A stretch of DNA of 13,918 nt from Elusimicrobiota bacterium (GCA_022709485.1 JAKLIS010000012.1:1-13918); one strand, 5' to 3'. Shown: positions 1 to 7,263, numbered from the stretch's first letter. Notes: generated by a model from the sequence alone, not told the origin. Translations and numbers: made by a program.

Positions 1-130
1 CGCATTTTCTCAATACGACATCCCAAAATCCCAATTCCGTTTTGAGATGAGGAACGTTCGAAAAATAAAAGATCAAGCCGGCCCAAATGGCGACGGGAAA
101 CCAAGATTTTAAAAAGGAAGGGAACTGCAT
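1..130 (-). CDS. VanZ-like family membrane protein, N-terminal fragment (runs off window)
   Basis: Only the first 43 codons are inside the window. Reading from the ATG at 130 to 128 gives an open frame to base 1 that begins MQFPSFLKSWFPVAIWAG and continues with LIFYFSNVPHL and a GFWDVVLRK stretch. A short cationic lead, a hydrophobic helix ending in an F-Y-F-S-x-x-P motif, and then a W-D-x-x-L-R-K segment match the N-terminus of VanZ-like small membrane proteins, where the next residues normally begin a second helix with an A-H motif. The ATG lies one base after the TAG stop of the glycosyltransferase gene (TAG A ATG), and GAGG sits four bases upstream inside that gene, so the two are probably cotranslated. 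VanZ-like proteins have no settled general function; the founder affects teicoplanin resistance. The family call rests on 43 residues only. Confidence 0.62.
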   Translation of the reverse strand, partial: MQFPSFLKSWFPVAIWAGLIFYFSNVPHLKTELGFWDVVLRKC

Positions 131-131
131 T

Positions 132-1742
132 CTACCTCAAAGCCGTCACTTCGACGAGAAAATATCTTTCCCAAGACCCGCCGGAAAAAGAAAAAGGAAG
201 CGCTCCCCACACCGACGCATAAAATCCGGCAGACCCCTCGTAATCCATCACTTTGATTGGCAGAAGTCCCTTATAATCAAATGTTTTAATCAATCGAACT
301 TCAATGGGGATCCGCCTAAACCAGGCTAAGGGCATCGTCACCGTGCGGCCCAAAACCAAGTCGCCGGGTTTTAACGATGTCTCTGGAAAGCAAGGCGTCC
401 ACCCCTCTTCTTTCATGTAACTCATGGTAAAAGAGTCTCCCAAATAAAACCGCCGTTCGCCTCCCGAAATCCCGCTCGCCTTCAAATCCCGAATTAATTT
501 TCGATTTGATTCGGCCTGTTGATAATCGGCATAGGCCAATGCCCCGCTTAAAACCATCATCCCCACGAAAATCCCCGCGAGAATTATTCCCGCCTGTTTC
601 GGCCAACGCAACTTGATCATTTTTCCCGACAAGAATACGAGAGGCGGCAAAGCGAAAAGGTAATAACGGGCCGCCACCCACGGCATCGCGAACGCCATCA
701 TGACGATAAATCCCAAAAGCCACCCCACCAGAAAATAATCCTGCGGGAATTCCCAGCCCCATCTGACATACATCGTCAATAGCCCGGCAACAAAGGCGAA
801 GCTTGAAAATGTCCAAAAAGAAATCAGCCCCGCTTGAGAAAAAGTGAATCCCCCGCGGGAAGAGCCTAAAAGGAAAGCAAGCCAAACGGTCCCCCCGAGT
901 AAAATCAGATTCACCCACTTGGAATTCATAAACCAAGAAACCAAGGGAATAACGGAAACCCCTGAAAGGAAAACAAAAAACACGAGCTTGGCCGCGTCAC
1001 CGGGCACCAACATCCGGCTTGACGCCGCCAGGATATGCGGCTTGCCATAAACGTGGGCCGTATACCATGAAAAAAGGAAAAGAGCGGTCAGTGGAATGGC
1101 CCATGAGACAAGGAAAATTCTCCGTTTCCGGAGCTCTCGAAATTTTAAAAGCCACCAAAGGAATGTGACAGGGAGGATCAAAATGGCGGTGTATTTCGAC
1201 AAAATTGCGCCGGCCATGAAAACGCCGCTTAAAACGGCCATCGGGATGGAATTCTCCTCTCCCGCTTTAACAAAAAACAGGAGAGCGCCAAGAAAGAAAA
1301 AGGCCGCGGTGGGATCAATTAACAGGCTGGGGGCGGACAACCAAAAAGCGGGCGTCGCGAGTAAAATGAGGGTGGTCAAAAAAGGAAACGGAGTCCACCG
1401 CCTCGCCAGGCCAAAGATAAAGAGACCGCTGAAACAGGAAAGAATTGTGACCCCGAATCTTAAAAACCAAACTCTTTCTCCTCCCACCTTCAAAAGAAAC
1501 GCCAGAAAATAATGATGGAGGAGCGGGTTCACCATCCGCACAAAACCATTTTCTTCCCATCCAGGGTTCTGGAGTCCGGCATCGTCGGCCTTAAAATGAT
1601 AAGGAAGAGAGGGATGACTTTTTAGCCACTGGCCAATTTCGACAAAATAATGGTCGTCCACAAAATAAGCGCGGCCCAAAAATGGCAGGGCAAGGAGAAG
1701 CGGGAAAATAAAAACGATGATTTTTTGTTTTGTATTGTTCAA
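132..1742 (-). CDS. GT39/PMT-like polytopic membrane glycosyltransferase
   Basis: A 536-residue protein dominated by hydrophobic helices, with a more hydrophilic C-terminal tail of about 130 residues. The first membrane helix (about residues 8-25) is followed by V-D-D-H-Y, placing paired acidic residues (Asp29, Asp30) at the start of the first extracytoplasmic loop. This is where ArnT/PMT-type (GT39, GT-C fold) enzymes carry their catalytic acidic motif. Such enzymes move a sugar from a polyprenyl-phosphate donor to a lipid or protein on the outer face of the cytoplasmic membrane; donor and acceptor cannot be told here. The start is TTG at 1742, chosen because the reverse strand has GAGGGGG eight bases upstream (1757 to 1751) and no better start is close. 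A palindromic repeat lies upstream and a VanZ-like gene follows after one base. It could be another GT-C family member, but a membrane glycosyltransferase is well supported. Confidence 0.8.
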   Translation of the reverse strand: MNNTKQKIIVFIFPLLLALPFLGRAYFVDDHYFVEIGQWLKSHPSLPYHFKADDAGLQNPGWEENGFVRMVNPLLHHYFLAFLLKVGGERVWFLRFGVTILSCFSGLFIFGLARRWTPFPFLTTLILLATPAFWLSAPSLLIDPTAAFFFLGALLFFVKAGEENSIPMAVLSGVFMAGAILSKYTAILILPVTFLWWLLKFRELRKRRIFLVSWAIPLTALFLFSWYTAHVYGKPHILAASSRMLVPGDAAKLVFFVFLSGVSVIPLVSWFMNSKWVNLILLGGTVWLAFLLGSSRGGFTFSQAGLISFWTFSSFAFVAGLLTMYVRWGWEFPQDYFLVGWLLGFIVMMAFAMPWVAARYYLFALPPLVFLSGKMIKLRWPKQAGIILAGIFVGMMVLSGALAYADYQQAESNRKLIRDLKASGISGGERRFYLGDSFTMSYMKEEGWTPCFPETSLKPGDLVLGRTVTMPLAWFRRIPIEVRLIKTFDYKGLLPIKVMDYEGSAGFYASVWGALPFSFSGGSWERYFLVEVTALR

Positions 1743-1750
1743 TTTTTAAG

Positions 1751-1757
1751 CCCCCTC
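1751..1757 (-). promoter_or_regulatory. Ribosome binding site deciding a TTG start
   Basis: The minus strand reads GAGGGGG, eight bases before the TTG at 1742 to 1740. This strong Shine-Dalgarno match is the reason for accepting TTG as the start of the GT39-like glycosyltransferase, since no ATG lies at a suitable distance. Confidence 0.65.
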
Positions 1758-1779
1758 ATCATTCCGCAAAAGCACCCGT

Positions 1780-1869
1780 CGTCATTCCCGCGAAAGCGGG
1801 AATCCAGGCCGTAAACCATTCTTCGGCGAAAGGTTGAAAACCTGGATTCCCGCTTTCGCGGGAATGACG
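1780..1869. repeat. Perfect 29-bp inverted repeat built of two palindromic units
   Basis: Bases 1780-1808 and 1841-1869 are exact reverse complements over 29 positions, separated by a 32-base spacer. Each arm is itself a hairpin: ATTCCCGC, a four-base loop, GCGGGAAT (1784-1803 and 1846-1865). The left loop reads GAAA on the plus strand. The unit has the form CGTCATTCCCG...CGGGAATCCAGG. A truncated third copy (CGGGAATGACGG) follows at 1879-1890, and a degraded CATTCCGC-like copy lies near 1759-1766. It sits between the SAM hydrolase gene and the glycosyltransferase gene, both on the minus strand. A transcript from either strand could form one long or two short stem-loops, but no U-tract follows, so classic intrinsic termination is not supported. 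It looks like a REP-type interspersed palindrome. Confidence 0.9.
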
Positions 1870-1898
1870 GATTTATTTCGGGAATGACGGTCTTCGAC

Positions 1899-2726
1899 TC
1901 AAAGCCGGAACATGAGATTTATTTTATCGCCCGGCGTTAATCCCAGTTTTTGGGCGGCGTTTGCTTCCCGCGCTGATATTTCGATAAATCCCGTTGAACC
2001 TTCAATGGCCAAAAGACGCCCTTTCTCGACTGACGCATATGATGGAGAAAGCCCCCGCACCGTAGGCCGGCCCATTCCGAAGTCGAACCAAACCTTGGAC
2101 TTTTTGGCAAATCCGGCTACCTCTTCCGATCGAAAACTGGTTATCACGTTGCCAAATTTGTCCACCCCCATCACCTCTCCCACCCATTTCGAGCCCGTTT
2201 TTTGAACGGCGGGAAAAGGAATAGAGACCCATGACTTCAAGGGAGATCCCAAATTGGATGTTATTTTTCCTTTCAAAACCTCGCCCGCCACTGGAGCCAT
2301 GATATCTCTCCCTTGAAAGGTTCGAGATATTTTACCCTGAATCTTTTCTGGGTTAATCGCCAAAACGGTTTTGGGTTTTGAAACTTGAAACACCCAAGAA
2401 AGAATCCCATTGTCGGGTCCTATAAATTTATACGACCCTGCTTCGGCATAAAGAATTTTTCGGTCGGAACCGACCCCGGGATCCACCACGCACACAAATA
2501 AAGTTCCGGCCGGAAAATCACGAAATGTTGAGAAAAGTTGAAAGGCGCCCCAGCGAATGTTGTGAGAGGGGACCTCATGGGAAATATCGACGAATTGGAC
2601 GGGTTTGACCGTTTTCAGAATAACGCCTTTCATGGCGGCCGCGTAAAAATCGGAGGAACCGAAGTCCGTCAGAAAAGCGACCACGGGAATTTTTCCGGTC
2701 ATGCCGCTGTAAGGTCCTCGAGCCAC
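1899..2726 (-). CDS. DUF62 family SAM hydroxide adenosyltransferase (SAM hydrolase)
   Basis: The protein matches the DUF62 family, which splits S-adenosylmethionine with water into adenosine and methionine and is related to the SAM chlorinase/fluorinase. Visible landmarks are L-T-D-F-G (19-23), V-D-I-S-H (46-50), V-D-P-G-V-G-S-D-R (81-89), G-P-D-N-G (103-107), G-V-D-K-F-G-N-V-I-T in the C-terminal half and an E-G-S-T-G-F-I-E-I motif near the end. The Asp (82) and Arg (89) of the expected Asp-Arg-His triad are present. The motif usually read as F-H-G-R-D is F-Q-G-R-D (137-141), so the His appears replaced by Gln138. Two starts compete. GTG at 2726 has GAGGTGAG just upstream. ATG at 2702 overlaps the stop of the upstream gene as ATGA and gives 267 residues, closer to usual family N-termini. 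Last gene of the murI-que operon. Confidence 0.88.
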   Translation of the reverse strand: MARGPYSGMTGKIPVVAFLTDFGSSDFYAAAMKGVILKTVKPVQFVDISHEVPSHNIRWGAFQLFSTFRDFPAGTLFVCVVDPGVGSDRKILYAEAGSYKFIGPDNGILSWVFQVSKPKTVLAINPEKIQGKISRTFQGRDIMAPVAGEVLKGKITSNLGSPLKSWVSIPFPAVQKTGSKWVGEVMGVDKFGNVITSFRSEEVAGFAKKSKVWFDFGMGRPTVRGLSPSYASVEKGRLLAIEGSTGFIEISAREANAAQKLGLTPGDKINLMFRL

Positions 2727-3241
2727 GCTCTCACCTCATTTTTAACTTCAAGAAAATTTTCTTTCTTTAAAACCATGAGCTTCGTGTTGCTCATTTTTTT
2801 GATTTGGCTGGAAAATGGCTCCGCCTTGAGCCGAATGGTGGCCAAAAGAGGTTTGGTTCCCGCCAACGCTTCCGCGATTATCTCACAAAAAGCAGGTGAC
2901 ATCATTTCCATTGAACCAATTTCATCCACCACCACGATTTTTCTATCGTCCATTGCTCGGCGAACGCTCGCCACCCCGGTTTCTTCCAGGACCTTCAAAT
3001 CCACGCCGTATTTATTCAGCTTGGCCGAACTTTTTAATCCTTTCTGAGCCAAAACCCCGGAGGCCCCGTTAAAAGTTTTTAGAAGGAATCCTTTTCGTTC
3101 GGATCCCTCGCGAATTTCTTCCGTAAAAAAACCACCTACCGCTTCGCGGTATGGCAAAGTGCATTCTTTGATGAGGGTGGTTTTTCCAACGCCGGGGCTT
3201 CCCGAAATAATAAGGTTCTTAACGGTCACGGCAGCGCCCAT
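2699..3241 (-). CDS. THEP1-type P-loop nucleoside-triphosphatase
   Basis: A 180-residue P-loop NTPase. The Walker A loop G-S-P-G-V-G-K-T-T spans residues 14-22, and a hydrophobic strand ending V-V-V-D-E-I-G-S-M-E (103-112) is the Walker B. The D-E-I-G-x-M-E form is characteristic of the THEP1 nucleoside-triphosphatase family (DUF265), small proteins first studied in thermophiles that hydrolyse ATP, GTP and other NTPs slowly; their biological role is unknown. Length fits the family. An early G-F-F-T-E-E-I-R segment (37-44) also matches family members. The start overlaps the end of queE. ATG at 3241 has AAGGA directly abutting it, while a GTG at 3229 overlaps the queE TGA as GTGA and would remove four residues. 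The stop overlaps the SAM hydrolase gene, indicating translational coupling on both sides. Confidence 0.88.
   Translation of the reverse strand: MGAAVTVKNLIISGSPGVGKTTLIKECTLPYREAVGGFFTEEIREGSERKGFLLKTFNGASGVLAQKGLKSSAKLNKYGVDLKVLEETGVASVRRAMDDRKIVVVDEIGSMEMMSPAFCEIIAEALAGTKPLLATIRLKAEPFSSQIKKMSNTKLMVLKKENFLEVKNEVRAWLEDLTAA
2730..2737 (-). promoter_or_regulatory. Shine-Dalgarno for the GTG start of the SAM hydrolase gene
   Basis: The minus strand reads GAGGTGAG, three bases before the GTG at 2726 (five bases counted from the GAGGTG core). It lies within the last codons of the NTPase gene. A weaker GAGGA lies twelve bases before the alternative ATG at 2702, so the ribosome site favours GTG while the ATGA overlap favours ATG. 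Confidence 0.5.
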
Positions 3242-3918
3242 TCCTTGTGCTTTTGGGTTGAAACCAAAACCTTCGGCAAACGTTCCTTGGCCGATTGAAC
3301 AAACCCGTTGATGTCGTGCTGGGAGGGGGCTTGAACAGATCCTTGAGGCGTCACCACTTGGAAAATCAAAATTGGCGGTTTGGGCTGGGCGGCCAGAAGT
3401 TGAATGGCCTCATCCACTTCGGAAACTTTCGTATGGGCTTCAATAACGAGTTTCACGAATATTTTTTCGCCTCCCGCCTCTAAAAAGCGGCGATGCTCAA
3501 CCCAAAAGGCGTCTTTGGCGGCGCTGGGGAGCTTTATATCCATGGCAATGGCGTCACACCACTCAACAACCATTTCTAATTCCTTATGATGAACGCCGGC
3601 TGTTTCAAGGTGAATAAAAAATCCGTCTCTTTTTAAAAGCGGAAGAAGCTCTTTTAAAAAATCAACTTGGGTTAAGGGCTCCCCGCCCGTGATGCTGACC
3701 GCGTTTGTTTTATGCTGCCAGCCCAATTGACGCACTTTTTCGGCCGCCAATTCCGTCGACATCGCCGCATGCCCGTTTGCCGACAAGCTGTCGGGCGTGT
3801 CGCAGTAATTGCAGCGAAAGGGACATCCGGCCAACCGCACGAAAACTTGGCTGTCTCCCGTGAAAAGCCCTTCTCCCTGGCGAGAGAAAAATATTTCAGA
3901 AATAAATCCGACTTCCAT
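3226..3918 (-). CDS. queE: 7-carboxy-7-deazaguanine synthase QueE (radical SAM)
   Basis: QueE converts 6-carboxytetrahydropterin to 7-carboxy-7-deazaguanine, the ring-contracting step on the way to preQ0 and queuosine. It uses a [4Fe-4S] cluster and SAM. The N-terminus reads I-F-F-S-R-Q-G-E-G, typical of QueE, and the cluster motif C-P-F-R-C-N-Y-C places cysteines at 32, 36 and 39 (CX3CX2C). S-I-T-G-G-E-P-L-T-Q is the SAM-binding GGE motif. The start is ATG at 3918 (230 residues), because QueE proteins begin at MEVGFISEIF. An in-frame ATG at 4008 would add 30 residues without family character and overlap queC by 113 bases. With the chosen start the overlap with queC is 23 bases, and AAGGA lies about ten bases upstream. 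queD is not in the window, so the pterin-forming steps must be encoded elsewhere. Confidence 0.93.
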   Translation of the reverse strand: MEVGFISEIFFSRQGEGLFTGDSQVFVRLAGCPFRCNYCDTPDSLSANGHAAMSTELAAEKVRQLGWQHKTNAVSITGGEPLTQVDFLKELLPLLKRDGFFIHLETAGVHHKELEMVVEWCDAIAMDIKLPSAAKDAFWVEHRRFLEAGGEKIFVKLVIEAHTKVSEVDEAIQLLAAQPKPPILIFQVVTPQGSVQAPSQHDINGFVQSAKERLPKVLVSTQKHKEWALP

Positions 3919-4564
3919 ATTCCCGAAATCCTTTTTCCCGAAGCTGGCAGGCGTCGCATTTTCCGCAGGGCTTTTGACCGCCTTGATAACAAGACCAGGT
4001 GAGTTCAAACGGAACTCCCAGCCGCGTTCCCAGATCGATAATCTGCGCTTTTGTCATTCGAAGGAGAGGCGAAAGCACTTTAATTTTTCTTTTGCCTTGG
4101 GTCCCCAGGCGCGTTCCCAGACCGGCGGCTTTCTGCATGGATTTCAAATAAGCCGGCCGGCAATCTGGATAACCGGAATAATCAATGGCATTGGCGCCAA
4201 TCACAATGGCTTCGGCTCCCACCTGATCCGCCCATGATAGAGCGAAACTCAAGAAAATGGTGTTCCTGGCGGGGACATAGGTGGAGGGGATCGGACCCGA
4301 AGAAATATTGGCCAGCCGATGATGAGGCAACCCCCGCTTCGCGTCCGTTAAGCTGGAGCCGCCCCAAGGCAATTGAAAACGAACGACCTTATGAGGGATT
4401 TTTTCGACTTGTGCGAGCCGGCGCGCGCTTTTGAGTTCCCGTTTGTGACGCTGTCCATAATCAAATGATAAGGCATAACAGTTAAATCCCCTTTTGATCG
4501 CCCAAAAAAGGCCGACCGCGGAATCCATTCCGCCTGATAACAATACAATGGCTTTTTTCTTCAT
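3896..4564 (-). CDS. queC: 7-cyano-7-deazaguanine (preQ0) synthase QueC
   Basis: QueC uses ATP and ammonia to turn 7-carboxy-7-deazaguanine, the QueE product, into preQ0. The PP-loop ATP-pyrophosphatase motif S-G-G-M-D-S is at residues 10-15, followed by F-D-Y-G-Q-R-H, a QueC signature. T-Y-V-P-A-R-N-T-I-F-L-S lies in the middle, and N-A-I-D-Y-S-G-Y-P-D-C-R-P is also diagnostic. The C-terminal zinc site is complete: cysteines at 192, 200, 203 and 206. At 222 residues the length is normal. The ATG at 4564 lies 17 bases after the murI stop with no strong Shine-Dalgarno visible, so coupling to murI translation is likely. It overlaps queE at its 3' end, placing consecutive pathway steps under one transcript. 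No preQ1 riboswitch fits in the short gap upstream. Confidence 0.96.
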   Translation of the reverse strand: MKKKAIVLLSGGMDSAVGLFWAIKRGFNCYALSFDYGQRHKRELKSARRLAQVEKIPHKVVRFQLPWGGSSLTDAKRGLPHHRLANISSGPIPSTYVPARNTIFLSFALSWADQVGAEAIVIGANAIDYSGYPDCRPAYLKSMQKAAGLGTRLGTQGKRKIKVLSPLLRMTKAQIIDLGTRLGVPFELTWSCYQGGQKPCGKCDACQLREKGFREYGSRIYF

Positions 4565-4581
4565 GGTTTAAATCTGGGGTT

Positions 4582-5394
4582 TTAGAAATTATCCAAGGAC
4601 AATTCTGCCGCCGGGCGGGCTTTCCCGCCCAGGAACTGACTGGCCAGACGGGAGAATGAGCGGGGGCGGTCTGTCACAAAAAGTGAAATTTTTCCGCGCC
4701 TTCGGTTGGCGTTGACCAACCCGGCGGATAACAAAGTTCTGGATACGTATTCTGCGGTGGCTTGCGCGGAATCGATGAGGTTAATTTTGGGGCCCACCAC
4801 ATTTTGAATGGTCTTTTTTAATAACGGGTAATGAGTACACCCCAAAACCAAAGTATCGATTTTCTTTTTTAGGAGAGGCCTCAGATATTCGGCGGCGACT
4901 GATCTTGTGATGGCGTGATGAAGCCATCCTTCTTCAACCAGGGGAACGAAAAGGGGGCATGCTGTTTCCCAAACAGCCGCGCGAGATTTATTTTTTTGAA
5001 TGGCGCGGCGATAGGCATGGCTTCCCATGGTGGCGGTGGTGCCGATGACACCAATTTTGAGACTATTTGAGGTCTGAACAGCGGCGCGGGCCCCCGGATC
5101 AATCACGCCCATAACCGGAATTCTTAAACTCTGGAGTGATTTCAGGGCCAGGGCGCTGGCCGTATTACAGGCCACGACAATGGCCTTCACTTTTTTCTTA
5201 AGAAGAAAAAAAGCGATCTGTCGGGAGTAGCGCATAATCGTCTGAGGAGATTTGGATCCGTAGGGGACGCGGGCGGTGTCGCCGACGTAAATAATGTCTT
5301 CTGAAGGGAGGACGCGGTTGAGTTCTTTAACGACGGTGAGTCCGCCCAATCCGGAATCGAAAACGCCGATAGGCCGGCTTTGTGATGGAATCAT
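4582..5394 (-). CDS. murI: Glutamate racemase MurI
   Basis: MurI interconverts L- and D-glutamate in the cytoplasm, supplying D-Glu for the peptidoglycan stem peptide. The protein has 270 residues, the usual size. It opens with P-I-G-V-F-D-S-G-L-G-G-L-T-V; the two catalytic cysteines are visible as V-A-C-N-T-A-S (Cys76) and G-C-T-H-Y-P (Cys186); D-T-A-R-V-P-Y-G-S-K lies at 39-48. All expected active-site segments are intact, and the enzyme is cofactor-independent, so the pdxJ gene elsewhere in the window is not needed for it. The ATG at 5394 overlaps the TGA of the amidase gene as ATGA, a classic translational-coupling arrangement that ties D-Glu supply to a cell-wall hydrolase. queC follows after 17 bases. 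Confidence 0.97.
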   Translation of the reverse strand: MIPSQSRPIGVFDSGLGGLTVVKELNRVLPSEDIIYVGDTARVPYGSKSPQTIMRYSRQIAFFLLKKKVKAIVVACNTASALALKSLQSLRIPVMGVIDPGARAAVQTSNSLKIGVIGTTATMGSHAYRRAIQKNKSRAAVWETACPLFVPLVEEGWLHHAITRSVAAEYLRPLLKKKIDTLVLGCTHYPLLKKTIQNVVGPKINLIDSAQATAEYVSRTLLSAGLVNANRRRGKISLFVTDRPRSFSRLASQFLGGKARPAAELSLDNF

Positions 5395-7148
5395 TGAGGA
5401 AGGCCCGAACTCTGTTGAGAGGAACGGGCAGAGATGACTTCTTCTTTCTTCCTTTGCCGGTCGGCAAATTCCAGAACGCCTTGGGCGATTCCCTTGGCCA
5501 CAATGGAAGCGAACCGGCTAGACCGGAGCTTTAACTCCGATATGGGATTGGATAGATAATCGAGTTCGAGGAGCACCGACGGCATTTGGGCCCCCCGCAG
5601 AACAAAAAAGTTGGCTTCTTTTACAAACGTTTGTTTCACAGCGGAAGTTTTTCGCACCCCCCGGCAGATGACCGCCGCCAATTCGGATGAGTCATTCATG
5701 TAATTATTGACCGCCATAGAGGCCAAAAGTTCGGTGAGCTTTTCCGACCCATCTCCTTTTTTGGATTCGAGGGCGACAACGGAGTTTTCAAATCGGGCCA
5801 CGGACGCCGCAGCTTCATCGGACGCCTCTCCGGAAAGAAGATAGACTTCAAAACCGGTATGTTTGGCCGAAACGGAGGAATTGCAATGAACCGACACAAA
5901 TAAATCCGCGCCTGCTTCGTTGGCCATGCGCGTCCGTTCGTCCAATGGTAGAAACAAATCATTTTCACGCGTCATGATAACCCGAAGCCTCTTTTCTTTC
6001 CGGAGCCGGTCCGCCACCGCCGCAGCCACGCGCAGGTTGATGGTTTTTTCAAGGGTGCCCCGAACTCCCATGGCGCCTGAATCAAACCCTCCGTGGCCCG
6101 CGTCAATAACCACCGTCCGAATATTTTTATCTTTGCTCTTTGAGGGAATAGCCACTTTTTTCCCTGTTGGAATGGCGAGGGGAACCGCCTTGGGAATTTC
6201 AGTCGCGGGCGGCGCCGGAATGGCGGCGACAGGCCCCGCATTGACTTTGGGCTCCGAAACCAATGGAGGCTCCACAAAAGGGACTTCAGTTTGGGAAAAG
6301 GAGGATTTTTCCTCTTTCGAGGTTTCCGGAGTTTCAACCGGGTTTCTCAAGCGCACCAAAAGATTGAGTTTTTTTGAGGCAGGATCAAAATTTAAGTCAT
6401 AGGAAGAACTGCCCCCGCCCAACTTAACCATCATGTCGGCGGAATGCCGTTTCTGAATGATTTTTATTTCCTGGATAACGTCGTCCCCTTCCAAAATAGA
6501 GGACCCCGCCGTTCGGCCCCCTTTCATTCTCAACCACAATTGATTGGGGGCCTTTTTCAAAACTTCGTATGAATCTTCAGAGGCCATCGGAAGACTCAGC
6601 GAATAATATTCTCCCCGGTTTTCCACAGGCGGAATTTCCAAAGTGACGGGAATTTTTTGAGTGAGTTCTTTTTTCTCCGAATTAAACGCCAATTCGGTTC
6701 GGGTGAATTTTTCAAAGTACTTTGACGTCACAAAATCAAACGCCACGAACAGTTGGTTGTCGACAAACCGCACATTGTAGGAGGGTTTAGTCTTTTTACC
6801 GTCGAAGAAAACGACGGAATCTTTCCAGCTAAAACACAATAGGCTTCGAATTTTACTTAGGCAGGCTTGCTGGCTAGGGGCTTGCCACCCGAGTTGAGCC
6901 TCCGATAAACGGGCCAAATCAGTAATGGAAATATAGGGGCGATTTTCAAAATGAATAAGAGTGATATTCCGTTTCGAATTTTCCGTCACCCACGACACAT
7001 TTTGGGTCACGGGAGACACTTCATAAATTTTGGCGGGGATTGGAGAAAGGGGCGCCTCGGTTCCTTCAGAATGCACGGGAACGGATGAAAAAAAACAAAC
7101 GCTTCCGAAAATAATTAGAGGTAATAGTTTTTCGAGTTTAAAATTCAT
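5391..7148 (-). CDS. N-acetylmuramoyl-L-alanine amidase (Amidase_3) with N-terminal stalk/AMIN-like region
   Basis: A secreted zinc amidase that cuts the bond between MurNAc and the L-Ala of the stem peptide. The start is ATG at 7148 (585 residues), because it opens a clear signal peptide (K-L-E-K, then a hydrophobic core, then V-P-V-H-S) and has GGAA six bases upstream. The longer in-frame reading to 7355 adds 69 unremarkable residues and runs back over the HNH gene. After the signal comes a region with N-R-P-Y-I-S-I-T-D-L-A resembling copper-amine-oxidase-N/stalk domains, then beta-rich AMIN-like sequence, and a Pro-rich linker at about 275-340. The catalytic domain (about 345-560) has A-G-H-G-G (His352), the metal-ligand Glu367 in G-T-L-E-K-T, S-V-H-C-N (His421) and the catalytic-type Glu528 in L-L-E-L-D-Y-L-S-N. 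All key residues are present. First gene of a six-gene operon. Confidence 0.9.
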   Translation of the reverse strand: MNFKLEKLLPLIIFGSVCFFSSVPVHSEGTEAPLSPIPAKIYEVSPVTQNVSWVTENSKRNITLIHFENRPYISITDLARLSEAQLGWQAPSQQACLSKIRSLLCFSWKDSVVFFDGKKTKPSYNVRFVDNQLFVAFDFVTSKYFEKFTRTELAFNSEKKELTQKIPVTLEIPPVENRGEYYSLSLPMASEDSYEVLKKAPNQLWLRMKGGRTAGSSILEGDDVIQEIKIIQKRHSADMMVKLGGGSSSYDLNFDPASKKLNLLVRLRNPVETPETSKEEKSSFSQTEVPFVEPPLVSEPKVNAGPVAAIPAPPATEIPKAVPLAIPTGKKVAIPSKSKDKNIRTVVIDAGHGGFDSGAMGVRGTLEKTINLRVAAAVADRLRKEKRLRVIMTRENDLFLPLDERTRMANEAGADLFVSVHCNSSVSAKHTGFEVYLLSGEASDEAAASVARFENSVVALESKKGDGSEKLTELLASMAVNNYMNDSSELAAVICRGVRKTSAVKQTFVKEANFFVLRGAQMPSVLLELDYLSNPISELKLRSSRFASIVAKGIAQGVLEFADRQRKKEEVISARSSQQSSGLPQ

Positions 7149-7170
7149 CTTTTTTTCCGCGCCGATGGAA

Positions 7171-7199
7171 AATATAACAAACATCGGGCGGATTGTCAT
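7171..7199 (-). promoter_or_regulatory. Candidate sigma70-type promoter for the amidase-murI-que operon
   Basis: On the minus strand, ATGACA (7199 to 7194) and TATATT (7176 to 7171) each match the -35 and -10 consensus at five of six positions, with an exact 17-base spacer. Transcription would start near 7164, leaving a leader of roughly 15 to 20 bases that contains the GGAA ribosome site of the amidase ATG at 7148. It sits in the only real gap (115 bases) upstream of the operon. The position supports it; it is still a consensus match only. Confidence 0.55.
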
Positions 7200-7263
7200 G
7201 GCGAAGTCTCTCTCAGAAAAGCGCGCGGGAATAAGAAGCTCATTTCCATCAATGGATTCGTTG

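Noticed and set aside
1780..1890. Possible CRISPR array or intrinsic terminator at the palindrome cluster
   Set aside because: Copies are in opposite orientation with no regular spacers, and no U-tract follows the stems on either strand.
3919..4008. 30-residue N-terminal extension of QueE
   Set aside because: It lies inside queC, and QueE family proteins start at the M-E-V-G-F-I-S-E-I-F segment.
4565..4581. preQ1 riboswitch upstream of queC
   Set aside because: Only 17 bases separate murI and queC, too few even for the smallest preQ1 class, and no hairpin is visible.
5920..6402. Plus-strand frame of 160 codons opposite the amidase gene, and similar plus-strand frames at 2538-3047, 1096-1512 and 3809-4237
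   Set aside because: Each lies antisense to a well-supported gene, lacks recognisable motifs and shows the Arg/Ser-rich composition expected of shadow frames.
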